Shown here: one piece after another, positions 54,879-64,000 of the stretch
Numbering within the stretch: the stretch's first letter is position 1
How the letters are laid out: each line of letters opens with the position of its first letter
From: Dichetophora obliterata
Taxonomy: Eukaryota; Arthropoda; Insecta; Diptera; Sciomyzidae
Length of the DNA: 64,000 bases
Reading direction: 5' to 3'
Assembly (NCBI GenBank): GCA_963920525.1
Contig: OY986436.1
Coordinates: 181,562,361-181,626,360 of the forward strand
The notes under the pieces: model-generated
Seen by the model: only the letters and a program-made list of their open reading frames with translations
What the model was told of the DNA's origin: nothing
The model's database searches: none
Program-made: the position numbers and the translations under genes

Positions 54879-55172
54879 GGTATATTTTGTTTAAATTGTA
54901 AATTTATTCACCTTTAAAATTAATTTTTTCACTTTTTTTTATAAAAACTTTAATATTGTGCGTCATCCACGTGTATTTTCAACAAAACAAAATGAAACAA
55001 TAAAAAAATAAAGAAGAAGCAAAGCTTGCTAGCCATAAAAAATGTATCTACCTATCAAAGGCAAAGTAAAAAGTGTAGACGCTTTCGTTGACAATGTCAC
55101 CAAAAAGTCGCCCAAAATAGTCGACAAAAGTGGTGACTTGGAGACACTTGACCCCAGGCTTCCTTCAGGGTA

Positions 55173-56339
55173 TGTAAGCATGTTGGATGTTTTGTATAAT
55201 ATGGTTAACGGAAGCTGCCATTGACCAGCAGTTATACTAGAAGCAAAATAAGATGGAGCGTCAGAGATGAAACAATTAAGTTTGTTGGAATGCTTGATTG
55301 TTGCTCTTATTGTTAATTTTATTCTCTTTCTGTGTGACACCAACGCAAATATTTACATTTTTATGTCTTCTTGGTTCAATCTTTCTGATTTTTTCTCTTT
55401 AATTCATCTTTTTATTTAACATTTATAGTTATTAAGGGAGGTGTACAGCAAAATTTTTTTTTAAAATTGAAAAAAAAAATTTCAAATCAGTCCCACTTAT
55501 AATACAGATTCTACAATGCCTAAAACCCGGTGCGTCAGAGTAACTTTAACTAACCAGATTAACTTTGAGAAAGTAAGTTTCAGAAAAAATAAAACATTGT
55601 TTTTACTGAAACTATTGATGTGAAATTAACAGCAAATATAAGTTTTTGAATATTATGTAACGAACTTTTTTAAGAAAACATCTTGTAAAATATGACATAA
55701 TTTTAACCGCTTAATATGTGAATGAAATTTGAACACTTTTCAAATTAAAAACTTATTTTTTTGTTTTAATCTGATGTCGTATCAGTTTGCTTTATTATAT
55801 TTAGTTATAAACTAAAAACCTTGAGTCATTTTTTTTTTTGGTTTGCCAGAATATTTATCAAAATAGTGTAACGATAACCTTTATTTTCCAAAACTATTTT
55901 ACAATTTTAAATAATACCACCAAACATATACAGATATCCTCTAGACGTTTTTTCATTTTTAGAGTCATACAATATTTTTAGATTGCATGAAAAAGAACCA
56001 AAATTAAACAGATAGAACCATCGATAGTAAAAAATTATAAGGAATTTTTACGAAATAATTAAGCAATTAAACAAATAATTTGAAAACAAATTTTAACAAA
56101 AAAAAAAACCGACTTCTTATCACAACATAGTAAAATAGAAGATTGAAATTACTTTTACTATTAATTTCTTTGTCCAATTTCTACATCAATTCATTAACCA
56201 TGATGATCAAATCGTTTGAACTGTTTCACAAATGTAGTTTTTCTTTTTCATAAATGTTTAGTAAATGTTTCGTAAACTTTTTGTTTTGGGAAAAATGGAA
56301 GGCATTGGCTAAAGAGAATGAACAAATGGTTGAGACGAG
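55173..56339. other. AT-rich DNA, no gene seen
   Basis: No feature could be supported. The last ~100 bases may be degenerate flank of the next MITE copy. Confidence 0.4.
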
Positions 56340-57289
56340 GAAGGGACAATATATTAAATTTGTTTTTTAACTACTAAACTACACAATTACTTAACTACAT
56401 AATTACTTAACTACATAATTACTTAATTACCCAACTAAACTGCAATGGAAATATAAGTAACGTAACGCCAGATCAAAAAGCCTTATAAAAAAAAGTATAG
56501 CAGTGAGAGGACTGCCGACCGAAGCGAAAACCTATGTATAAAATATTAGTATTCCTTGGAAGACTTTGTCCTGCCACGGACCGCTTTACTACTTTGTAAA
56601 AATTTTCATGATTATATCTTTCATTGATTATATCTTTCAAAATTTTTTTTATTCAGATAGCATTTTTATTTTATAACTTCACCAAACTATATTATTAAAT
56701 TTAAATTGAATATTGTTGATATAAAAATAAAATACAGGGAGCACTATTGAATGAAAAATAATCCTCATAAAATAAAATAAATTTACTATTTTTTATATAT
56801 GATATTTTGTTTGATTCGTCTTGAAGTCTCTTTTAATGCCTGCATTTGAGATCTTGTACAAGGAAAACAGAAAACATAGCAAGCAAAGTGCAGTTTATTT
56901 TCTGCCTCCGATTCGGTTCATCCGTACATCCGGTTCATCATTAATGCACATTATTTTCGTCTTTTATCATTTCATTATATTTTAAATTATGGGTTTTAGT
57001 ATAAAAAATAAACTAAAACCTAAACAAAAATAGAAATGAAACTTATTGAAATAATTAATATACACTTAAAATACGTATACATAGAATTTTGATCTACATA
57101 AATTTCATTGAATTTCATTTACATTATTTTCACTGTTTGCGTCATAAATCATTGGATTATATTCTAAAAAAGATACTATAGGCCTATGGTAGCTGAAAAA
57201 AAAAACAAAAAATTTTTGGACGATGCAGTCCCAGCCATGATAAAATTATTATTAGGTAGCCTTGATAACTACTTGTTTTCTCATGAGCT

Positions 57290-57513
57290 GCGACCATCGA
57301 ATTTCACACAAAAGAAAACAATAAAAAGTGCGTGTGTCACACTCATTGGCAGCTTTCAGCGGAGTCAATAGTTGGCAACTGTTTTTTAAAATTTAAGTGA
57401 GAAACCTTTGCAATGAAATGATCCATTCACAACAGGTAACTCCTCTGAATGCGGCCAATGTGTGTGACACACGTTCCCTATTTTGTTTTCTTTTGTTTGA
57501 CATTCGATGGTAG
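57290..57513. repeat. Hairpin with ~60-80-bp arms
   Basis: CGACCATCGAATTTCACACA and AAAGAAAACAATAAAAAGTG, then CGTGTGTCACACTCATTGGC, are mirrored by GGCCAATGTGTGTGACACAC, then GTTTTCTTTTGTTTGACATT and CGATGGTAG. The stem extends a little further with CAGCGGAGT against its mirror ACTCCTCTG. The loop is about 60 bases. Confidence 0.83.
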
Positions 57514-57999
57514 ATTTCGAAATATCACTTCTACCTTTTACTTATTATACCATCATGGTCCCAGTCAGAGAATATGCTGGCGACATTTATAAAACTACCA
57601 ATGTTTTTTATGTTGGTCATGAAACTCAAATACACTTTCTTAGATCTTGGCTACCAGGCTCTCAGCAAATGCAGCAAGCAATCATCAATAAGTTTATCTG
57701 CTGACAAATCGATCTGTCATAAAATAATCTTGAAGGATATTAACTGATTTTCTTTCAATGTATATGTAGATCTGTAGCTGAACTAAAATACATTTACAAC
57801 AATAATTACAAAGCAAATCTACTACAACGACAAACAGAAGAGCTGTATCACATCGGTTGCGCAACGTTAGAGGGGACGAACCGAATTGGCGGCGGAAAAT
57901 AAACAGCACTTTGCTTGCTATGTTTTTTGTTTACCTGGTAGCAAGATCTCAAGTGGAGGCATTAAAAATAGATTTCACGACTTCACAATTGATGTGTGA

Positions 58000-58090
58000 A
58001 CACTCATCAAATCGCCATCAAATCAATACAAATTTTGTTGGTCAAATCATTTGTCAAATCATTTGATGATCGATTTGATGAGCGATTTGA
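58000..58090. repeat. Short hairpin of ATCAAATC words
   Basis: CTCATCAAATCGCCATCAAA and TCAATAC are mirrored by ATTTGATGATCGATTTGATG and AGCG. The motif is repeated several times, so alternate foldings are possible. Confidence 0.6.
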
Positions 58091-58530
58091 AATATGAGGA
58101 GCCATATTGATGACGAGAGTTACTCGGAAAAAAACGATGACGCAAACCAAAGATTTACCCTCTACCGAAATCGTACAACGCGCCTAAAGAAGTTTTCACT
58201 TCAAAAAATCAGAGAAGATTTTTAAATTTGATCACTTGGAAAATAAACCTTGGAGAAGTCTTGCCCAATTCAGAGAGTTTTGAAAATTTTACAATTCAAG
58301 TCATAAATCACTTCCTGTTTTTGTAACATAACGCCAGCAGATATTTTGGCTTATATCTTAAAATCCTTAGGGTCGACTGTTGTCAATGTTTTTACTTAAT
58401 ATAGAGCTACTTAGTAACTACGCTAATATAAATAAGCCTTCTATAAATTAAACATTTTCATTCTTTTTTTTAATATTTCTTCGTACAAATTCTTCGTAAC
58501 GCAAGTTTGGAAATACGCATATATTAACGT

Positions 58531-59674
58531 AACATAAAAACTTTAAGTGCCATAAATGTAGTAAAGAAAATTTATCTTCTTTATTAGAGCTTAAGAACTG
58601 TTATAAAACCCGACAAAAGTTCTTAAAAATTTCAGTTCAACAACTCTTGTGTGAATGAGAATTCAAATTATTTGAATACATTTTATTTTCGGTTACAAAA
58701 ATAAGAGTTAAGCAAAAAATAAGTGCCAATAAGAAATGAATCAAAGATAGTTTGCTGAGTTTTATTTTCACCTCATTTAGATCGCGCATACAAAATAAAA
58801 AAAAAGTAAGCAATCAACTGCAATATGCTAGCACGAAGTCTGGACAGCTACTGAAACTTTACTGCTTTCGTTTCGTTGTTGAACTCGTGCATTTTTTCTA
58901 GTGCAAACTTTAAAAGCAAAAGCTTTACAACACAAACATAAAAATGTGTATGTATATTAGACAGGATTGAAATTTAGATTCCGGCGTTCCGGGTCTCAAA
59001 AGCTTGAGGAACTCGTTAAAATGAATTCTGCATACTTTTTTATTTCAAATCGGAGAAAATCCACCGAAGAATTTTGATTCTCCTGAAGGCAATTTTTGGT
59101 AAAAAGGATGTTTTTTGCTTGTAACTTTGTTATTGTTGCAAAGGTATTAAGTTGTTCTCTCTTTTTGTATATCGCTTTTATCAAAATTTAGTCAAAAAGA
59201 ATCACGTCAAAATTTATTATAATAATATATATTTAGTCCACTGGGGTGATTTTTTTTAATTTTGACATTCGAATAACTTAGTTTTTACTGTTGTATTTGT
59301 TGTTGTATTGAGAAAAATTTTGTAGTGCGCCAACCTAGTTAATCAACCTTGTAACCGACAAGAATTAAGATGATATTAAATCCAAACGATAAAGCAATGA
59401 ACAAATGAAATGAATTGTTTGTATGAATGAGATATGTATCATTTTATCAGATTTCTAAAGTGGATTTCTAACGTTCTGTCAGTTTTCGCACAAAGCTTTG
59501 ATTATAGCGATATACAGAAAGAAAGAAGAACTTAATACCTTTCCAACAATAACAATTTCACGTAAATCTGTGTAAAAATGTGTCTTTTAAAGCGGTTTTA
59601 AAAAAATGTGTTTTTAGATTCAAAATGTGGGTATGAGTAAGAAATTTAACATTTTAGTAGATGTGAGTATTAGA
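58531..59674. other. AT-rich DNA, no gene seen
   Basis: No feature could be supported. Confidence 0.4.
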
Positions 59675-60340
59675 GAACTGTAGAAGCCTACTTGAAGTTC
59701 AAGCCTTTTCAAGTACTTGAATTCAAGTATGCATCCAAACTTGAAAAAGCAAGCTTTAGCCAGCTTGCAAAAATACCAAACAGATACAAGTCATATTCAT
59801 GCTTGCTCGTTGGCTTGGCTTGTTGAGACTTACTTTGTCGGGCAAAAAGTTGAAAAGTTTGAAACTATCGGCAAAAGCTTGTAAGCTCGCAAGTATCCAA
59901 TTCATTGAATTTTAAGCAAGTATCCAAAAAATTCTATGAGCTTGTGTAGAGAGAGCTTAAGCGTAACAGGACGTTTAAGGGTCCTGTGGACTCCGTGAAT
60001 CTTAGTGGTAGATGATTTCAGATCTGATGCCAAAATTTAAAATTTAAGATGGCGGATAGAGTTGCCACCTAGATTTTTTTGTATTTTTGCGAATTCTTGT
60101 AAATTTGAAATTCTGACAACGGATTTGATTTCGAATATAATGTCACAGTTTTTAAATTTAAGATGAAGGTTAGGGTTACCACCTTATATTTTTATTTTTA
60201 CGTATTTGGGGCTGGCGTGAACTAAAAGGTAAAAATGGGTCGCTGAATCTGAATCCGTTGTTACAAATTCAAAGTTATAAAATTTTGAAATAATAGGTTC
60301 GTCACCTAATAATATGTATTTTTAAAAGTTTAAAACGTAA
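59675..60340. mobile_element. Partial copy of the foldback-like element (one arm)
   Basis: The interval matches the right arm of 1119-3315 in reverse complement. It starts AGAACTGTAGAAGCCTACTT, passes through TTGAATTCAAGTATGCATCC, CAAGCTTTAGCCAGCTTGCA, AAGTATCCAAAAAATTCTAT and GATGGCGGATAGAGTTGCCA, and includes the GGGTCGCTGAATCTGAATCC module. The opposite arm is absent, so it is a half copy or a truncation. Confidence 0.78.
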
Positions 60341-61560
60341 TTTATAAGTGTAAGCCCCTGATTAAAATGCATTTGAAAAGTTAAAAACAGTTTTAGCTAG
60401 AACCCAAAATATGGCAAAAAAACTAAAAAATTCAAATAAGAGAACTTATTTTCGGTGTTAAATAAGATTGTATGAAGATAGATCGCTTACACGCTTTTTA
60501 AAGAATATTTATCAATCCCCTACAGAAGAACTGTCGTTCCATCAAGACTGAAACTAAACGCTGATCAAGGTCAATCATCAAGGTGTTGGGCAGAAAAGGT
60601 ATAACCCATCCAACATAGTTATTGTTTTTCGTAACTTCTTTAGTGTTGGCTGAATGCGCTTTGTTAATGAAATAAGTTGAAGTGAACCCAGAATTGCAAA
60701 GGAACTTTAATACATGACCAAGAAAGCAAGGATATGTTTCATCTTACTTTGGTTGCGTCCAAAATGCACAGCTACAACAAGACCAAGAGTATTCTAACAC
60801 TAAACTATAAATTTGAATCAAGCATTGTTTCCGCATTAAGTTTTTAATAACCGCTTATGAAGTGAAGATATGTAAGAATGTTAATTCGAGTTTGAATTTT
60901 ATTACAATATACATATAAGGAGAGCATATGATTTATGTTTATTTAATAACGTCTGATTTTATTTTCTTTGGCAATATAACTTCGTTCAATCTTACTAAAT
61001 ACATGATTAATCGAGTGTGATATATCTCCCTCTTTCATTTCATTGACATGTTTGCTTACTTTCCGTATACGATATATAACTGGAAAATGTTTTGATCATA
61101 TATATATATAATGGATGATAAATGCAATTGGGAAGAGTAATTTTTCAGCGTGTGGCTACGAGTCTTCAGGACGATATTTTGTTTAATATTGAACTAGCTT
61201 TGCTTTGAATTTCTCTAATTTCTGAAGAAATAGGCAATAATATATTCAATAAAAATTCCTCAAAGCCTTAAACGATGTTCCTCAAAGCTAAGAATTTGAC
61301 AGTCTTAAAGCAGAGAAAAGTATGTCATTTCCATCGCCTGTAGTTTAAAGACATATCTATTAGCCAAAAATATCACCCTCAAACTTTACTGCTCTTGCAA
61401 TATTAAGCCTATAAAAAATAAAATTATTTCTCCAACGATATTTAAACATTTCTACAAAAACTTTTGTAGCAAAAAAGCAATAATTTTGATTTATGTGTAA
61501 AACATGCAAAATTCAAGCTAAATTGAAGTCGAACACAAAATAGCAGCATATCCGGCAGCG
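60341..61560. other. AT-rich DNA, no gene seen
   Basis: Includes a TATATATATATA run near 61098. No gene or repeat was supported. Confidence 0.4.
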
Positions 61561-62020
61561 GCTAACAATATTATTATTATTATTATTTTTCTTTTCATCC
61601 TAACTGGTAATAAGCGGCAATATGCGACCGACCGCCACAGTACATGAAATATATAAATGTTTAACAGTAGTTATAGCAGTAGCTACCACCACCACCACAC
61701 CACTAACACAATAACAACAATTTAGCTTTTCCGGCTTAAGCATTTACACAGGCGAATCTCACAAAAATGGGAAAAATAGAACGCATAAAAATAATTTCCC
61801 TTTTTAACTGACTTAATGACCAAGCAACATGGCCGTTCGAGTTTTTTGCGCCCTCATTTCCGCTGCAACAGTGTTTTAATTTGCTTTTGTTGTTGTTGAT
61901 CCACCCGCTGTTGCTTACAAAAAGCGAGTTGTGCGCGTTACAGCGCTAAAGTCAGACAGAAACAAGCAACACGTTGTTTGCTTTAATATTTGTTGCTGTT
62001 GTTAAAGCTGCCAGTGACGT
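61561..62020. repeat. Low-complexity ATT/CAA/GTT patch
   Basis: A TTATTATTATTATTATT run lies at about 61571-61590, CACCACCACCAC at about 61688, and TTGTTGTTG at about 61890-62000. It resembles the patches at 39.3 and 52 kb. No coding frame. Confidence 0.65.
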
Positions 62021-63384
62021 AGCAAGTGGAGGTGGCTGCAAGTGTAAAATATTGTTAGGTAGTAATATTTCTTTAAAGTAAGTATCAAATGCAACAAGAT
62101 AAGCTAGTGCTAAAATATATAAAAATTTGATCTTACCACAAATAGTACATATTTAAATACTCCCATAATAATTTACTGGCCTTACGTCTGTTGCTTCTTA
62201 AGGTGACATTGGGTCCTACCAAAAAGTGGGTCGGTCTTTGGTGAGTCTGGCAAGCGATAAGAAATGTATTGATATTTTTGTTGTTGCTTCAGCTTGCATT
62301 CAATTGAAACGCTGTTCTTTCCTTCTTGTCTTGTTGTCCACGCCAACCAGTTCACGCTTATGTATTTAGTTTTGCTGATGACAGAATTGGTATTTGGATT
62401 GCTTAGTAGCACTCATTTATTATCGCCTTCAGCTTATGTTGTTGGACTCGGCATTATTTTGGAATAAGCGACATGCTGACGTCAAATTCATGGAATGTCT
62501 TCAGAAAATTTCACTCAAATTTCTATATTGTAGGGTTGTTTTCAATGTTATCTATGAAATATTATATCTATAAGCTTTATTTTGTTACATTTCTTCCTGA
62601 GGCTTAGTTGGCAATCAGAATGGTTTGTTAGCCAGACCTTAGCATTCCATTATTATATATTTCTATTCTATCAAAATTTATATATAATAACCTAAACATA
62701 GAACAAGACCAGAATTTAATGCAACGACTTCTCATGGCAATCAATAATACCTGTATAATTTGTTCAAGACATAGTGAATAAAGTATACTTGCAAGTAAAG
62801 AATAGAATAAAGTAAAGAATACAAAACTTGCAATAGACAGGTTCTGTAAAAGCAGAAATTTTCACAATTGTGAAAATAAGCTGTAAGATGAAGAAGTTAA
62901 AAAATTGATTGTGCACAAAAAGTTGCAAAATCAAAGTTTGTCGCACAAGGACTTTGCAAAATAATAAAAAATCCCAAAGATTATGGTAACATATACTTTA
63001 AAGAAGTTCGACGAAACGAGGTCGTTCGAAATATTGGAAAATATTGGGCTCATAGGAAGCGAAAACATCTTAGGTGTAAGAAGCAAACAAAAGACGTGAG
63101 TAGCTTCAGGCAAGGGCGTTTACAGGATTTGTTCTAGAGGGGTACATAAAGGAGTCTAGAATGCACATAGAGAAAATGTAACCTATTTAATTCTATTTTC
63201 TGAGATTTTTGGTACTAATTTTGTTATCATGATACGCCGGTTGACACACGCTTGTACACATAAGAAAATTATATGTATTTCAAAGATAGGGTAAAAATTT
63301 TTCACGTATCATGCCCGAACATTTTCATATATAATTTTTTTCATGTAATTTCAAAAATTTTTTCCTCGACATATATTCTTAGTA
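62021..63384. other. AT-rich DNA, no gene seen
   Basis: No feature could be supported up to the mariner left end. Confidence 0.4.
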
Positions 63385-64000
63385 TTGGGGGTTGGAATTA
63401 GTTTTAAAGGTTTTCTAAGAGATGGCGTAACTATCAATAGATCGCATCGGGCACACCTGTGACTATATTCATTTCAAAGCACATTGTCTAAGCTTCATTT
63501 TTCAGTATGTGTCATTCCATTGAAGTGTAAACAACATATATTTTTTTCTCTGTGAACATGTCGACTTTCGTTCCAACAAAACGCAATTTGCGGGAAGGTT
63601 TACTTTTGTGCTTTCATTTGAAGAAAAAAGCGGTTGAAGCACAACGCACGCTTACTGAGGCTTACGGGGGCTATGCTCCATCGATTTCTACTTGTGAGTA
63701 CTGGTTCCGTCGGTTTAAAAGTGGTGATTTTGATACGGAAGACAAAGAGCGTCCGGGCCAGCCGAAAAAGTTTGAAGATGAGGAATTGGAGGCTTTGCTC
63801 GATGAAGACCCGTGTCAAACCCTTCAAGAATTGTCAGAATCATTGGGAGTCGACTTATCAACGGTCGGCAAACGCTTGAAGGCCATGGGAATGATTCAAA
63901 AGCAAGGAAATTGGGTGCCGTACCAGTTGAAGCCGAGAGACGTTGAACGGCGATTTTGCATGTGCGCACAACTGCTTCAACGGCATAAAAGGAAGAGTTT
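63385..64000 (+). mobile_element. 5' part of a mariner element, running off the window
   Basis: A probable left end TTGGGGGTTGGAATTAGTTT follows TA at 63383-63384, some 174 bases before the transposase start, a normal spacing for mariner. The right end is outside the window, so the terminus could not be confirmed by its partner. Confidence 0.6.
63559..64000 (+). CDS. mariner transposase, N-terminal part (truncated by window edge)
   Basis: The frame is open from ATG at 63559 to the end of the window (147 codons). It begins MSTFVPTKRNLREGLLLCFH and has the two helix-turn-helix motifs of the paired-like DNA-binding domain: AVEAQRTLTEAYGGYAPSIS with CEYWFRRFKSGDFD, then LLDEDPCQTLQELSESLGVD with STVGKRLKAMGMIQKQGNWV, the linker WVPYQL and the start of the catalytic domain (RRFCMCAQLLQRHKRKS). 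The layout matches mauritiana-type mariners such as Mos1. The catalytic aspartates (DD34D expected) would lie beyond position 64000, so activity cannot be judged. There are no stops and no frameshifts in this part, suggesting a recent copy. Confidence 0.88.

Larger units (their letters stand above)
52492..55170 (-). mobile_element. 2.7-kb DNA element with CCCTGAAGGAA ends
   Basis: CCCTGAAGGAA at 52492-52502 is matched by TTCCTTCAGGG at 55160-55170. TA lies on both sides (52490-52491 and 55171-55172), so the target duplication is TA or a longer one that includes it. Near the low end are two 123-bp tandem units rich in ACTAGT and CTATTGACTAGG. On the minus strand the element carries a transposase-like N-terminal fragment and a spliced DUF4806-like gene. 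I cannot name the superfamily. The CCCTG ends and ACTAGT-rich subterminal DNA resemble the element at 27739-33324. Confidence 0.65.
56498..58199. mobile_element. ~1.7-kb insertion with nested inverted repeats
   Basis: This is the segment absent from the 48-kb MITE copy. Two long arms at about 56810-56960 and 57840-57990 are mirror images: AAAACATAGCAAGCAAAGTG against the mirror of CACTTTGCTTGCTATGTTTT, GATTCGGTTC against GAACCGAATT, and TTGAGATCTTG against CAAGATCTCAA. Between them is a second hairpin (57290-57513). The extreme ends AGTGAGAGG and TTCACTT are only weakly inverted. No transposase frame. It is probably a palindromic non-autonomous element; its exact limits are uncertain. Confidence 0.6.
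56340..58530. mobile_element. Second copy of the 617-bp MITE, split by an insertion
   Basis: The left part (to about 56497) and the right part (from about 58200) match the MITE at 48044-48660 in reverse complement. Landmarks are ACTACATAATTACTTAA, AGTAACGTAACGCCAGATCA and, after the break, CAGAGAAGATTTTTAAATTT, TTCAGAGAGTTTTG and the terminus TTTGGAAATACGCATATA (58513-58530). The left terminus is degenerate. An approximately 1.7-kb sequence was inserted at about 56498. Confidence 0.72.

Noticed and set aside
55042..55224. 60-codon plus-strand ORF at the right end of the 2.7-kb element
   Set aside because: It runs across the terminal inverted repeat into flanking DNA, so it is not a unit of either.

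Overview
The window is strongly AT-rich, non-coding-looking eukaryotic DNA. It is dense with insect-type transposable elements (TEs) and has no recognisable bacterial or viral gene layout. The mix of elements points to a fly (Diptera, Cyclorrhapha; a tephritid-like fruit fly is my best guess): several DD41D (rosa-like) Tc1/mariner elements, a mariner, a Transib relic, a BED-finger hAT, CR1/Jockey-type LINEs, tRNA-derived SINEs, many MITEs and CAA/GTT-rich low-complexity patches. The taxon is inferred, because no host protein was recognised. The window could be intergenic or lie inside a large intron.

Layout. 1-3.3 kb: a Tc1-like remnant, then a foldback-type element built from long inverted arms. 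3.3-10 kb: unassigned DNA, a 456-bp MITE, an inverted-repeat block and a decayed Transib (RAG1-core-like) transposase on the minus strand. 10.6-14.5 kb: a SINE, then an old DD41D element holding a MITE, which in turn holds a complete DD41D element with an intact 365-aa ORF. 16-19.4 kb: a SINE copy, tRNA-like segments, a hairpin element and a 56-bp tandem repeat. 20.2-25.6 kb: a hAT MITE with an 8-bp target duplication, then a DD41D element split by a 2,561-bp BED-finger hAT. 27.3-34.5 kb: a LINE split by a 5.6-kb DNA element with CCCTGCAGTG ends, which itself carries a second, 5'-truncated LINE and a large hairpin. 35-38 kb: two SINEs and a pair of concentric inverted repeats. 39-42 kb: LINE and SINE fragments and short tandem repeats. 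43.6-44.8 kb: a decayed DD41D element. 46-49.2 kb: a long-armed foldback and a MITE nested in a hAT-like element. 51 kb: a LINE tail. 52.5-55.2 kb: a 2.7-kb element with CCCTGAAGGAA ends carrying a transposase-like fragment and a multi-exon DUF4806-like gene. 56.3-58.5 kb: a MITE copy split by an insertion made of nested hairpins. 59.7-60.3 kb: one arm of the foldback seen at 1-3 kb. 63.4 kb to the end: the 5' part of a mariner with an open frame that runs off the window.

The coding sequences do not form a pathway; they are independent mobile elements. The nesting gives relative ages. The intact DD41D copy, the hAT copy (three single-base frameshifts) and the inner LINE (one frameshift in the RT) look youngest. 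The Transib and the outer DD41D copies look oldest. The least familiar item is the element at 52.5-55.2 kb together with the larger one at 27.7-33.3 kb. They have similar CCCTG termini, ACTAGT-rich subterminal DNA and 2-bp target duplications, and I could not assign them to a superfamily.
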